Source: Peribacillus frigoritolerans (GTDB taxonomy: Bacteria; Bacillota; Bacilli; Bacillales; DSM-1321). From it: DNA of 64,000 nucleotides. The translations under genes were made by a program, and so were the position numbers. Position 1 is the stretch's first letter. Each line of letters opens with the position of its first letter. The stretch is from contig NZ_JAUUTW010000004.1 of the NCBI RefSeq assembly GCF_030676415.1, positions 1-64,000 on the forward strand. Reading direction: 5' to 3'. The notes under the pieces are model-generated. The model was not told the DNA's origin, did not search any database, and was given only the letters and a program-made list of their open reading frames with translations. Positions 18,638 through 27,095 of this stretch are shown here, one piece after another.

Positions 18638-18687
18638 CGTAGAATTTTAATTGTTTGAAAACTGCTGTAATGTTTTAAACCTAGGTT

Positions 18688-18712
18688 ATTTTATGCGCAG
18701 GTTTTGGGATAT
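18688..18712 (-). promoter_or_regulatory. Sigma-E-like promoter of cotE (P1)
   Basis: On the minus strand CATATC (ending 18708) and CATAAAAT (18688-18695), 12 bases apart. The -10 differs from CATACAAT at one base. The spacer is slightly short for sigma-E, so this is a weaker call than P2. Confidence 0.4.
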
Positions 18713-18751
18713 GTGTCACGAATGGGCACTGTATAAGGATTTCCGCATATT

Positions 18752-18783
18752 AAAAAGCCCTTCTGAAATCAGAAGGGCTTTTT
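18752..18783 (-). terminator. Rho-independent terminator of miaB-ricA
   Basis: A perfect 15-bp stem (18752-18766 with 18769-18783) begins and ends in A5/T5. It directly follows the ricA stop and separates the operon from cotE. Confidence 0.85.
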
Positions 18784-18788
18784 AATAT

Positions 18789-19217
18789 TCATGAACAGCT
18801 TCCGCCGCCTGCTTGTACCTGTGAACCTGTCTCACCGCGAAGGACATCCCCTTCGGTCGATTCAATAATCAGGTCCGTCACCTTATTCGATACCTGTGAT
18901 GAGACCATTTGTAACAGATCATTTACATCCACTTGGGATTGTTTGAATTCTTGCACGATCGGAAGTTCATCCAATTGTTTTTCCAGTGCATCAATTTTGG
19001 CCTGAACTTGACTGTATGCTTTCTCTTTGCCGTAATGCTGGAAGTTTACAGCCTGTTTTTGCAAGCTCTTGATGCTGGCAATCATTTCACGGATTTTTTG
19101 GTTTTCATTGATGTGAGCTTCTGCCCGTTTAAAGAAATCGACTTCTTCCGTGCTGGCGATCATTTCAGCAAGCTCGGCCGCTTTGTTCAGAATGTCATCT
19201 TTAGTATATTTAGTCAT
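18789..19217 (-). CDS. ricA: RicA (YmcA), regulator of RNase Y and development
   Basis: A 142-residue YlbF/YmcA-family protein. The start is ATG 19217 (MTKYTKDDIL), behind GAGGTGGAG; the longer frame reads through the miaB end. The sequence is helical, with AHINENQKIREMIASIKSLQKQAVN as the conserved coiled region. The C-terminal CS(C)-type tail, ending ...QAGGGSCS, carries one of the cysteines reported to ligate iron-sulfur clusters in the RicA-RicF-RicT complex. That complex supports mRNA cleavage by RNase Y (rny in this window), biofilm formation, competence and sporulation. It begins 1 base after the miaB stop. Confidence 0.93.
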   Translation of the reverse strand: MTKYTKDDILNKAAELAEMIASTEEVDFFKRAEAHINENQKIREMIASIKSLQKQAVNFQHYGKEKAYSQVQAKIDALEKQLDELPIVQEFKQSQVDVNDLLQMVSSQVSNKVTDLIIESTEGDVLRGETGSQVQAGGGSCS

Positions 19218-19218
19218 A

Positions 19219-20763
19219 TTACTCCACCTCAATCGCCGTTGCTTCTTCAACCATATCCCCATTTAATGACCATGTTTTCGTTCCGGTGATTTTCACTTTT
19301 ACGATTTGGCCAATAGCGGATTTTGGTCCTTTGAAGTTCACGAGCTTATTTTTCGTTGTATAACCTGCTAATACTTCCGCATTCTTCTTGCTTTCGCCTT
19401 CAACGAGCACTTCAACAATCTGTCCATCATACTCCTTCATTTTCAATGCGCACGTTTCATTGACAAGGGCATTCAAGCGTTGCAGACGTTCCTTTTTCAC
19501 TTCCATCGGTACATTATCCTGCATTTTCGCAGCCGGTGTTCCCTCACGTGGTGAATAAATGTAAGTATATGCTGCATCGAAACCAACTTCGCGGTATAAA
19601 GACATCGTTTCTTCAAAGTGCTCTTCCGTTTCATTCGGATAGCCTACAATGATGTCAGTGGTTAGCGATGCACTTGGGATAGCTTCCTTGATCTTTTTTA
19701 CTAGCTCTAAATATTGTTCGCGTGTATATTTACGGGCCATGATTTTAAGTGTGTCTGTACTTCCCGATTGAACTGGAAGATGGATATGGTCAACGAGATT
19801 TCCGCCTTTAGCCAGTACTTCAATCAAGTGATCATCAAAATCACGGGGATGGCTTGTCGTAAAACGAATACGCGGAATGTCGATTTTGCGGATTTCATCC
19901 ATCAAATCGCCGAAACGATATTCGATATCCGTAAAATCTTTACCGTAAGCATTCACATTCTGTCCAAGCAAGGTTATTTCCTTGTAACCCTGTGCCGCTA
20001 AATGACGGACTTCTTGGATGATATCTTCAGGCCTGCGGCTTCTTTCTTTCCCTCTTGTGTAAGGTACGATGCAGTATGTACAAAACTTATCGCAGCCATA
20101 CATGATATTGACCCATGCCTTCGTTTTTCCTTTACGCACTTTCGGAAGGTTCTCGATTACATCACCTTCTTTAGACCAAACCTCAATGACCATTTCCTTG
20201 GAAAGATAAGCTTCATTAAGAATTTGCGGCAGCCTGTGGATATTATGCGTTCCGAAAATCATATCTACAAAATGGTGCTTCTCTAGAATCCGCTTTACAA
20301 CTGACTCCTCTTGTGACATACAACCGCATACCCCAAGCAATAGATCCGGCTTTTCCAATTTCAATGATTTTAAATGCCCCAATTCACCGAACACTTTATT
20401 CTCTGCGTTTTCCCGAATCGCACAAGTGTTTAGTAAAATGACGTTAGCATCATCCACCGTATCTGTCGGCTGATAACCAAGTGCCATAAAGATGCCCGCC
20501 ATGACTTCTGTATCATGTTCGTTCATTTGACAGCCGTAAGTACGAATGTAAAACTTTTTACCTTCTCCCATTCCACGGAAACCTTCAGGAATTGCAAAGT
20601 CATCATGATATTCTACTTCTTCTTTTCCTCGCTTTTTTGCATCTTTTAAGGAAGGCGGAATATAAACGGCTTGAAAGTACTTACTGAAGTCCTTATCGGA
20701 TTTTTTGTCCGCTGGATTCTCAGCCTGTACTTGTTGTGATTCTAATCGTTGTTTCTCGTTCAT
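19219..20763 (-). CDS. miaB: tRNA-2-methylthio-N6-isopentenyladenosine methylthiotransferase MiaB
   Basis: A 514-residue radical SAM methylthiotransferase. An N-terminal extension of ~65 residues, usual in Bacillus, precedes the UPF0004 domain with three cluster cysteines ([30 protein letters not shown]). The radical SAM triad is [17 protein letters not shown] near 220. The C-terminal TRAM domain (~440-505) binds tRNA. It adds the methylthio group to i6A37 in tRNAs reading UNN codons. Start behind AAGGAGATTAACT. It forms an operon with ricA. Confidence 0.96.
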   Translation of the reverse strand: MNEKQRLESQQVQAENPADKKSDKDFSKYFQAVYIPPSLKDAKKRGKEEVEYHDDFAIPEGFRGMGEGKKFYIRTYGCQMNEHDTEVMAGIFMALGYQPTDTVDDANVILLNTCAIRENAENKVFGELGHLKSLKLEKPDLLLGVCGCMSQEESVVKRILEKHHFVDMIFGTHNIHRLPQILNEAYLSKEMVIEVWSKEGDVIENLPKVRKGKTKAWVNIMYGCDKFCTYCIVPYTRGKERSRRPEDIIQEVRHLAAQGYKEITLLGQNVNAYGKDFTDIEYRFGDLMDEIRKIDIPRIRFTTSHPRDFDDHLIEVLAKGGNLVDHIHLPVQSGSTDTLKIMARKYTREQYLELVKKIKEAIPSASLTTDIIVGYPNETEEHFEETMSLYREVGFDAAYTYIYSPREGTPAAKMQDNVPMEVKKERLQRLNALVNETCALKMKEYDGQIVEVLVEGESKKNAEVLAGYTTKNKLVNFKGPKSAIGQIVKVKITGTKTWSLNGDMVEEATAIEVE

Positions 20764-20904
20764 AGTTAATCTCCTTTCAAAATAGTTAGTTTATTTCTTT
20801 CACCAACTATTTCAAGACCTATCTTCAATTGGATTTATACGGATTCCTTTTTAAGAATTACCAGTAAATATTAGCTATTAAGTGTGATATATCCACATTA
20901 TCAT

Positions 20905-20933
20905 AGTATAAAGCTTTTAACAGCAAGAAACAA
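20905..20933 (-). promoter_or_regulatory. Candidate sigma-A promoter of miaB
   Basis: On the minus strand TTGTTT (20928-20933), 17 bases, TATACT (20905-20910), about 140 bases before miaB. The remaining part of the 340-base gap between miaB and tdh holds only the tdh terminator; no kbl-like sequence or other gene is seen. Confidence 0.5.
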
Positions 20934-20999
20934 TCATTCTGTCGTGGCTTCTTCAATTGTAAGGAATTTTTCACAAATACGGAAAATAAGAACATAAAA

Positions 21000-21030
21000 A
21001 GAGGCTATGACGAAATTAGCCTCTTCTTAT
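21000..21030 (-). terminator. Rho-independent terminator of tdh
   Basis: AGAGGCTA (21000-21007) pairs with TAGCCTCT (21017-21024); a TTTTTATG run follows on the minus strand. Confidence 0.7.
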
Positions 21031-21103
21031 CATTTTTGGATGACGCCTTCCCCTTTCAAGATTTTTCAAATGCAGACCATGCAATTTCCACCTTTTCAGA
21101 TGT

Positions 21104-22147
21104 TTAAGGTATAAGGAGAACCTTACCACACTGACCTTTGATCATCAGTTCAAATCCCTTTTCAAAATCGCTAAGTGAAAACCGGTGGGTAATCATTGGT
21201 TTTACATCAACCTTGCCACTTTCAAGCAGACTTGAAACCTGTTGCCAGGTTGAAAACATCTTCCTTCCGGTTATCCCTTGGACAGTAAGACCCTTGAATA
21301 CAATATCCTCTGTTATATTTAGCGTGACGGGCTTAGAAGGCAGACTTAGAATTGATATTCTTCCACCATTCGTCGCCATCTTAAACCCTTGTTGGATAGC
21401 TGCAGGATTACCGCTCATTTCGCAAACAACATCCACCCCATCCGCACTTGTAAGGCTTTTCGTGATTTCCAAAGGATCCTGTTTAATTGAATGAATGAGG
21501 TCTGTAGCACCCATCTTTTTGGCAAGCTGAAGTCGATAATCATTAATATCAAGAGCGATTACTTTATCAGCACCCGCGGCCTTTGCTACAGCAATCGCCA
21601 TAAGCCCAATTGGACCACAGCCGATTATTGCCACCGTTTTACCCAGCACCTCGCCAGCTAGCACTGAATGGACTGCATTACCCATCGGTTCTTGGATGGT
21701 AGCCATATCGAGTGGCATATCACTTGGATTTTTCCATAAATTTTTGGCTGGCAGAGCTATATACTCTGCAAAGCACCCTTGTTCATCAACACCGATAATG
21801 TTTGTTTTTTTACAAATATGGAATTGCCCGGTTAAGCATTGCCTGCATATACCGCAAACTATATGTGTTTCGGCAGATACACAATCACCAACCGAAACAT
21901 TGCTGACTCTTTCTCCTATCTCGATTACTTCCCCAGCAAATTCGTGCCCAAATACATATGGTGGACTCACCCTTCCCTGTGACCATTCATCCCAGGTGAA
22001 AATATGAATATCCGTTCCGCAGATCGAGGTCATTTTCACACGAATCAAGACCTCGTCATCACGAATATCCGGTATATCGACAACTTGTAATTGTGCCCCA
22101 TAACCTCGGTGGTGTTTGACGACGGCTTTCATTTTACCTCTCAACAT
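21104..22147 (-). CDS. tdh: L-threonine 3-dehydrogenase (zinc-dependent)
   Basis: A 347-residue medium-chain dehydrogenase, the exact length of B. subtilis Tdh. The start ATG 22147 (MLRGKMKAVV) follows AGGGGG by 7 bases. The catalytic zinc site is SICGTDIHIFTWDEW and GHEFAGEV; the structural zinc cysteines are CGICRQCLTGQFHIC. The Rossmann motif GCGPIGLMAI binds NAD. It oxidises threonine to 2-amino-3-ketobutyrate, which kbl normally cleaves to glycine and acetyl-CoA. kbl, which follows tdh in B. subtilis, is missing here, and a terminator stands in its place. Another polyol or alcohol substrate cannot be excluded. Confidence 0.82.
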   Translation of the reverse strand: MLRGKMKAVVKHHRGYGAQLQVVDIPDIRDDEVLIRVKMTSICGTDIHIFTWDEWSQGRVSPPYVFGHEFAGEVIEIGERVSNVSVGDCVSAETHIVCGICRQCLTGQFHICKKTNIIGVDEQGCFAEYIALPAKNLWKNPSDMPLDMATIQEPMGNAVHSVLAGEVLGKTVAIIGCGPIGLMAIAVAKAAGADKVIALDINDYRLQLAKKMGATDLIHSIKQDPLEITKSLTSADGVDVVCEMSGNPAAIQQGFKMATNGGRISILSLPSKPVTLNITEDIVFKGLTVQGITGRKMFSTWQQVSSLLESGKVDVKPMITHRFSLSDFEKGFELMIKGQCGKVLLIP

Positions 22148-22377
22148 GTACATTCCCCCTGAAATAGGGCTGTTCTTTTTCATCTACCTTAATATGTAAA
22201 GATATGAAAAATCAATCACAAAAATACCATAATCGCTTTTGTACCGGCCTTTTTACATTAATAATGATGATTTTTGGGCATTCGTACATTTTTGTTAAAT
22301 GGGTCATGTTTCTATAGCATCTTGTCCGCTCTCGAATAAGATATCTTGTAAAACAAAATTATGAAGGAGTGACTTAT

Positions 22378-22671
22378 ATGTCATGTGGATGCAATAATCA
22401 TGATCGGGACCGCGATCGGGACAGAGATAACGATAGAATCGCAGACGATTTTTGTCGTGCTGTGAGGGGCTGTAATAGGCGCGACAACGATCGGGATCGG
22501 GATCGGGACCGCGATCGGGACAGAGATCGGGACAGAGATAACGATAGAATCGCAGACAATTTTTGTCGTGCTGTGAGGGGCTGTAATAGGCGCGATCGGG
22601 ACCGTGATCGTGATCGTGACCGCGACCACCATTGTTGCAGAAGGAATCGTTGCAATTTCTTCGGATTCTAA
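22378..22671 (+). CDS. Small Asp-Arg-repeat, cysteine-containing protein
   Basis: A 97-residue protein starting MSCGCNNH at ATG 22378, 8 bases after GGAG. It alternates Asp-Arg dipeptide tracts with two copies of a 19-residue unit, NDRIAD(D/N)[11 protein letters not shown], and ends in a Cys/His/Arg-rich tail (HHCCRRNRC) and FFGF. At the DNA level a ~111-bp stretch is tandemly duplicated, in frame (37 codons). The charge-alternating, cysteine-bearing composition is like small spore coat or exosporium proteins, but I recognise no family. It is monocistronic, opposite to its neighbours, and ends in a strong terminator. Confidence 0.7.
   Translation: MSCGCNNHDRDRDRDRDNDRIADDFCRAVRGCNRRDNDRDRDRDRDRDRDRDRDNDRIADNFCRAVRGCNRRDRDRDRDRDRDHHCCRRNRCNFFGF
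22426..22594 (+). repeat. Tandem in-frame ~111-bp duplication inside the Asp-Arg gene
   Basis: The 58-base block at 22426-22483 recurs at 22537-22594 with essentially one change (GAC GAT versus GAC AAT). The spacer between blocks is made of GATCGG/GACCGC Asp-Arg codon repeats. The offset is 111 bases, a multiple of three. Confidence 0.85.
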
Positions 22672-22723
22672 TTTAGAGAGTATAGTGATTCTCTCTACTT
22701 GAGCTTTCCAATTAATTACAAAA

Positions 22724-22762
22724 AAAAGGTTCACCCCATCTTTAGGGGTGAACCTTTTAACT
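22724..22762. terminator. Rho-independent terminator (bidirectional)
   Basis: A perfect 14-bp stem (22724-22737 with 22745-22758) has A- and T-runs at both ends. It lies between the Asp-Arg gene and korB, which converge. Confidence 0.85.
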
Positions 22763-22764
22763 TT

Positions 22765-23631
22765 TTACATAAATTCAGCAACAAGCTTATCAAAGTGCGC
22801 TTGATCTAGTGTCAGATCTGATTTATTTAACCCTTTTTCAGCATACCCTGGCACTAATTCCTGGTACGAAGGGCGTGAAGAGTCTTGATAAATAATCCCT
22901 GTCACAAGACTGTCATGTTGCATCAAAGTCTGCATGGCCTGTTCTTTATTTGATGAATCATAGCCTTCAATCGTGTTCAATTTAGTTAAGTTTTGTTTAA
23001 ACCAATCATACGTATTGATCTTATTGTATGTTACGCAAGGAGAGAAAACATTGATAAAGGAGAACCCTTTATGGTTTATCCCTGCTTCAATGATCGCCGT
23101 CAGGTCTTTCAAGTCAGTGGAAAAGCTTTGGGCGACAAACGTAGCGCCAGCTGACAATGCTAATTCCATAGGTGAAACAGCCTGTTCTATTGATCCTTCT
23201 GGAGTGGATTTCGTTTTAAATCCAGCAGCGGATCTAGGAGAAGTCTGGCCTTTTGTCAATCCATAAATTTGGTTATCCATGACAATATACGTAATGTCGA
23301 TATTACGGCGGATCGCATGGATGGTGTGTCCCATCCCGATTGCAAAACCATCTCCGTCACCGCCTGAAGCTATAACGGTCAATTCACGGTTGGCCATTTT
23401 AACTCCTTGGGCGATTGGCAGTGAGCGGCCATGGATGCCGTGGAAACCATATGACTTGATGTAACCGGATATACGCCCTGAACAGCCGATACCGGAAACA
23501 ACAGCCAGATTCTCCGGCTCCAATCCTACATTGGCTGCCGCACGCTGCATGGCAGCCTGAACGGAGAAATCTCCGCAGCCAGGACACCAGTTAGGTTTTA
23601 CATCATTCCGAAACTCTTTAAACGTTGCCAT
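22765..23631 (-). CDS. korB: 2-oxoacid:ferredoxin oxidoreductase, beta subunit
   Basis: A 288-residue thiamine-diphosphate-binding subunit started at ATG 23631 behind AAGGAGATG. NWCPGCGDFSV near residue 13 is the cluster/TPP motif and SGGDGDGFAIGMGH near 90, with DNQIYGLTKGQTSPRS, binds Mg-TPP. Together with KorA it oxidises 2-oxoglutarate or another 2-oxoacid to the acyl-CoA and reduces ferredoxin. It overlaps korA by 14 bases. The two-subunit form is typical of aerobic Gram-positives. The exact 2-oxoacid is inferred. Confidence 0.9.
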   Translation of the reverse strand: MATFKEFRNDVKPNWCPGCGDFSVQAAMQRAAANVGLEPENLAVVSGIGCSGRISGYIKSYGFHGIHGRSLPIAQGVKMANRELTVIASGGDGDGFAIGMGHTIHAIRRNIDITYIVMDNQIYGLTKGQTSPRSAAGFKTKSTPEGSIEQAVSPMELALSAGATFVAQSFSTDLKDLTAIIEAGINHKGFSFINVFSPCVTYNKINTYDWFKQNLTKLNTIEGYDSSNKEQAMQTLMQHDSLVTGIIYQDSSRPSYQELVPGYAEKGLNKSDLTLDQAHFDKLVAEFM

Positions 23632-25375
23632 ATTCGAACATCTCCTTGCATTGTGTGTGAATTTCATGCGGGAGGAATGGGTTGCCATCATATTTTAGGA
23701 TGCTTTTAATTTTATTAACATGTCCGACATTCATCTTGATGATATTAGCCAATTGTCCAGTCGCATTATTTTCAATAACTACTACTTTCTTAGCACTTTG
23801 CACCAATGATAGGACTTCATCAGCTGGGAAAGGATGAATCAAACGGATATGTGCATGATTCACTTTCATTCCATCCGTTTCTAACCGGCCGATCGCTTCA
23901 TCAATCGTCCCGCGTGTTGAGTTAAAGCCAAGAATTAATAAATCCGCTTCTTCATGCGGTGTGTTTTTGTATACTGGTATTTGGAATGTGTTAGTTAAAT
24001 TATTCAGCTTACGCATCCGTTTATCCATTTGCAATTTGCGATTCAAAGCCGTTTCAGAAGGTCTGCCCGTTTCATCGTGTTCAACACCTGTAACATGGTG
24101 TATTCCATTTTTCATACCAGGCACTACACGTGGTGAGACTCCGTCTTCCGTTACTTCATAACGCTTGAAGTAAGATTTGTTTTCAGCCTCTTCAATTTCA
24201 AAGTCAACCAACTTTCCGCGTCTTATCTCCACTTTGCCGTAATCAAGCGGCTGAACCGTTTGTTTACCTAATGATAGCTGTAAGTCGGATAAAACGATAA
24301 CTGGACATTGATATTCCTCTGCAAGGTTGAATGCTTCTGCCGTATCATAAAAAGCTTCCTCAACAGTACTCGGAGCCATGACGATTTTAGGTATTTCACC
24401 ATGTGTACCATAAATCATCGCCATTAAATCGGATTGCTCCTGTTTTGTAGGAAGCCCTGTAGATGGACCGCCACGTTGAGTATCGACGATGACAATTGGC
24501 GTTTCGGTAATGCCCGCTAAACCAATCGCTTCCATTTTCAAGGAAAGCCCAGGTCCAGCTGAAGCTGTGATGGCACGCACACCGCCATAGTTTGCACCGA
24601 TTGCCATTGTAGCCGCCGCGATTTCATCTTCAGTCTGTATGACCGTCCCACCAAATTGAGGAAGTTTTTTAATTAAGTATTCCATAATTTCCGAGGCCGG
24701 AGTAATCGGGTAAGCTGCCATGAAGCGGCAACCGCCTGCAACTGCACCTAAAGCGATGGCATCGTTACCGATCATGAACATTCTTTTTTGGCCGTCTGCC
24801 TTTTCCAGCTCCATTGCGCCCAGTTTTTCTCCAAGCAACACTTCCATTGCCTTATAGCCAGCAGTAATGGCATCCATATTCTTCTTAACGATTTCTTCAC
24901 CTTTACGGCCGAATATTTCATCAACCACATCGTTGAATACGGAAATTTCCATTCCTAGAACAGCACATGTCGCACCGATGGCGACCATATTTTTCATTAA
25001 TGATGTTCCTAATTCGGCTGCTATTTCCGTAAATGGAACAATATATAATTCTGCCTTTGTATCTTCTGGGCAGACAGGTTTGAATTTTGCATCTGCGATT
25101 ATGATGCCACCCTCATGTAATTCTTTATAATTGACGTCAATTGTTTCTTGGTCAAAAGCAACTAAGATGTCTAAATCATCAGAGATAGCACGAGTTTCCG
25201 TAGTACTTACACGAATTTTGTTATTCGTGTGTCCACCCTTGATTCGGGATGAGAAATGACGGTAGCCATACAAGTAATAACCTAAGCGATTGAGGGCAAT
25301 ACAGAATATTTCTCCTGTACTTTCAATACCTTCACCTTGTTGTCCGCCAACTTTCCATGAAAGTTGATTGATCAT
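23618..25375 (-). CDS. korA: 2-oxoacid:ferredoxin oxidoreductase, fused gamma-alpha subunit
   Basis: A 585-residue protein. The N-terminal ~190 residues are the gamma (CoA-side) domain, starting VGGQQGEGIESTG. From ~200 comes the alpha pyrimidine-binding region AAYPITPASEIMEYL, with ITASAGPGLSLKMEAIGLA and TQRGGPSTGLPTKQEQSDL. The fused gamma-alpha form pairs with the 288-residue beta subunit. A cre-like site lies ~105 bases upstream (25478-25491). The pair is not at this place in B. subtilis, where spoVS and tdh are neighbours. Confidence 0.9.
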   Translation of the reverse strand: MINQLSWKVGGQQGEGIESTGEIFCIALNRLGYYLYGYRHFSSRIKGGHTNNKIRVSTTETRAISDDLDILVAFDQETIDVNYKELHEGGIIIADAKFKPVCPEDTKAELYIVPFTEIAAELGTSLMKNMVAIGATCAVLGMEISVFNDVVDEIFGRKGEEIVKKNMDAITAGYKAMEVLLGEKLGAMELEKADGQKRMFMIGNDAIALGAVAGGCRFMAAYPITPASEIMEYLIKKLPQFGGTVIQTEDEIAAATMAIGANYGGVRAITASAGPGLSLKMEAIGLAGITETPIVIVDTQRGGPSTGLPTKQEQSDLMAMIYGTHGEIPKIVMAPSTVEEAFYDTAEAFNLAEEYQCPVIVLSDLQLSLGKQTVQPLDYGKVEIRRGKLVDFEIEEAENKSYFKRYEVTEDGVSPRVVPGMKNGIHHVTGVEHDETGRPSETALNRKLQMDKRMRKLNNLTNTFQIPVYKNTPHEEADLLILGFNSTRGTIDEAIGRLETDGMKVNHAHIRLIHPFPADEVLSLVQSAKKVVVIENNATGQLANIIKMNVGHVNKIKSILKYDGNPFLPHEIHTQCKEMFEYGNV

Positions 25376-25477
25376 GTCTTACACTCCTTTAGGACGTTCG
25401 TATATAAATGCATTTAACCGCACCTCTCTTCAGAACATTCATATGTATAATTAATCGTTCTAATTTAGAAAAGGTGT

Positions 25478-25491
25478 ACTAAACGCTTTCA
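25478..25491 (-). promoter_or_regulatory. Candidate CcpA cre site upstream of korAB
   Basis: On the minus strand TGAAAGCGTTTAGT matches the cre core TGNAANCGNWNNCA at all but the last two bases. It lies between the dipeptidase gene and korA, ~105 bases before korA, so catabolite control of korAB is possible. Confidence 0.45.
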
Positions 25492-25590
25492 ATTCTATCG
25501 GTTTAAGCATTAAATTGCAACCTTTTTGCTTTTATTTTTTATATTTTCAGAATATTCATTCATATCTATATAGTAAGAATTGAAAATCAC

Positions 25591-26526
25591 TTAAGATATT
25601 ACCTTATCAAGCGGAAAATTACGAGTGAAATTACCAAAAAGGAGACCTTTTACAAACTCACTGGAATAAAGCCTGTTCAGTTCATTGATTAAGTTATGAT
25701 AATCCTTATATGACATTAAATTTTCTACCATATAATCGATTCCATCGAAGTCAGACCCTAATCCAATTTGTCTTTCCCCGCCCAAACTGCATATATGCTC
25801 TATATGTTTCAAGATATCCTTTATCGTAGCCGAATCACCATTTGCTAGAAATTGCGGGACAAAGGTTACGCCGATCACCCCATTTTTCTGCAAAAGGGCT
25901 TTTATCTGCCCGTCCTTTAAATTTCGCGGATGCGGACAAAGATGATAAGCATTCGAATGGGAGGCTATTGGGAATTTCGCCAAATTTAGGGTGTCCCAAA
26001 ATCCAGCTTCAGATAAATGGGATAAATCACACCAAATTGCCTTCTCATTCAATAGCGCGACCACCTCCGTTCCAAATCCTGTCAAGCCGCCCCCTCTTGT
26101 TTCTAATGCCCCATCCGCTACCAAGTTAGCATAATTCCAAGTTAGACCTACGGATGACACTCCAAGCTGAATAAGGGTTTTCAGTTTCAACAAATCATTC
26201 CCAATGCAATCGCACCCCTCCAAAGTTAGCATTGCACCTATTTCCTTTTCTTTTAAATATTCGATGTCTGCCTTGGTCTTTATAAATTTCATTTCCGGCT
26301 CTGATAAAATCTTTTCATGAAAAATATCCACCATCGCCAATGCCGCTTGAAACCTCATATCAGGGTGGACTTTTTCAGGAATATATATGGCAAAACATTG
26401 GACTTTTCCCCCTTCATCCAATAAACCCCGCTTTGTTATATGTAATTTATCACTATTCGTAAAAGAAATATCCGGATCGATGAACATCTTCATCAGCACA
26501 TCACAATGTGCATCAAAAATCTCCAA
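25591..26526 (-). CDS. Membrane dipeptidase family (peptidase M19) protein
   Basis: A 311-residue metallo-dipeptidase of the renal dipeptidase fold. The start is TTG 26526 (reading MEIFDAHCDVLMKMF), 6 bases behind AAAGGGGG; the longer frame upstream is read-through. DAHCDVL gives the first zinc histidine and aspartate, TLEGCDCIG near 117 the bridging Glu, SHSNAYHLCPHPRNL near 215 the later histidines, and GLGSDFDGID near 275 the final Asp. Family members cleave dipeptides, including D-residue dipeptides. It lies alone between spoVS and korA, another difference from B. subtilis. Confidence 0.85.
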   Translation of the reverse strand: MEIFDAHCDVLMKMFIDPDISFTNSDKLHITKRGLLDEGGKVQCFAIYIPEKVHPDMRFQAALAMVDIFHEKILSEPEMKFIKTKADIEYLKEKEIGAMLTLEGCDCIGNDLLKLKTLIQLGVSSVGLTWNYANLVADGALETRGGGLTGFGTEVVALLNEKAIWCDLSHLSEAGFWDTLNLAKFPIASHSNAYHLCPHPRNLKDGQIKALLQKNGVIGVTFVPQFLANGDSATIKDILKHIEHICSLGGERQIGLGSDFDGIDYMVENLMSYKDYHNLINELNRLYSSEFVKGLLFGNFTRNFPLDKVIS

Positions 26527-26661
26527 TGTAATCCCCCTTTCCTGTACCTTTTTTATGATTATATATTCCATTATAAAGGGACACGGGTCTTTCGTCATTT
26601 GGATTTCACGACAAAAAAGAGCCTGCTCGCCATCTGACAAACAGGACACCCAAACATGGAA

Positions 26662-26922
26662 TTATCTTGGTTCAATAATTAGTTTTATTGCCGTTCTCTC
26701 TTCGCCATCAATAAGTATATCTGTAAAGGCAGGAATACAAATCAAGTCAACTCCACTAGGTGCGACAAACCCTCTTGCGATTGCTACTGCCTTGACGGCT
26801 TGATTTAACGCACCTGCACCGATTGCTTGAATTTCGGCTGCCCCTCTTTCCCTGAGCACTCCCGCTAGTGCGCCTGCTACAGAATTAGGATTAGATTTTG
26901 CTGAAACTTTTAATATTTCCAT
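26662..26922 (-). CDS. spoVS: Stage V sporulation protein S
   Basis: An 86-residue protein almost invariant among Bacilli: MEILKVSAKSNPNSVAGALA, then GAAEIQAIGAGALNQAVKA and a final EERTAIKLIIEPR. It has an Alba-like fold and affects coat assembly and septation during sporulation; its molecular role is not settled. AGGAGGACTAGG precedes the ATG. ymdB lies upstream, as in B. subtilis. No sigma-H promoter could be assigned with confidence in the 173-base gap. Confidence 0.97.
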   Translation of the reverse strand: MEILKVSAKSNPNSVAGALAGVLRERGAAEIQAIGAGALNQAVKAVAIARGFVAPSGVDLICIPAFTDILIDGEERTAIKLIIEPR

Positions 26923-27061
26923 TCCTAGTCCTCCTTGTTTTCCCTGCCGATTCTAACTTGGCTCAATAGTTATAACACTTTCCACTGCTACTATATTCAT
27001 CAAGTAAAACTTGTATGACAAAGAAAACCGGGATTGTACACCATTTATTGATGAATGGAAA

Positions 27062-27095
27062 AACGGATGGCCAGTTTGCTGTCCATCCGTTCGAA
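27062..27095 (-). terminator. Rho-independent terminator of ymdB
   Basis: AACGGATGG (27062-27070) pairs with CCATCCGTT (27083-27091); TTTTTCC follows on the minus strand. Confidence 0.75.

Noticed and set aside
22390-22640. Regular short repeats resembling a CRISPR array or microsatellite
   Set aside because: The repeats are Asp-Arg codons inside a clear reading frame with a good ribosome site; spacing is not that of repeat-spacer units.
22398-22734. Minus-strand Arg-Ser-rich open frames over the Asp-Arg gene
   Set aside because: Shadow frames of the repeat; no ribosome site.
25420-25437. CodY-like box upstream of korA
   Set aside because: Four of 15 positions differ from consensus, which is too weak here.
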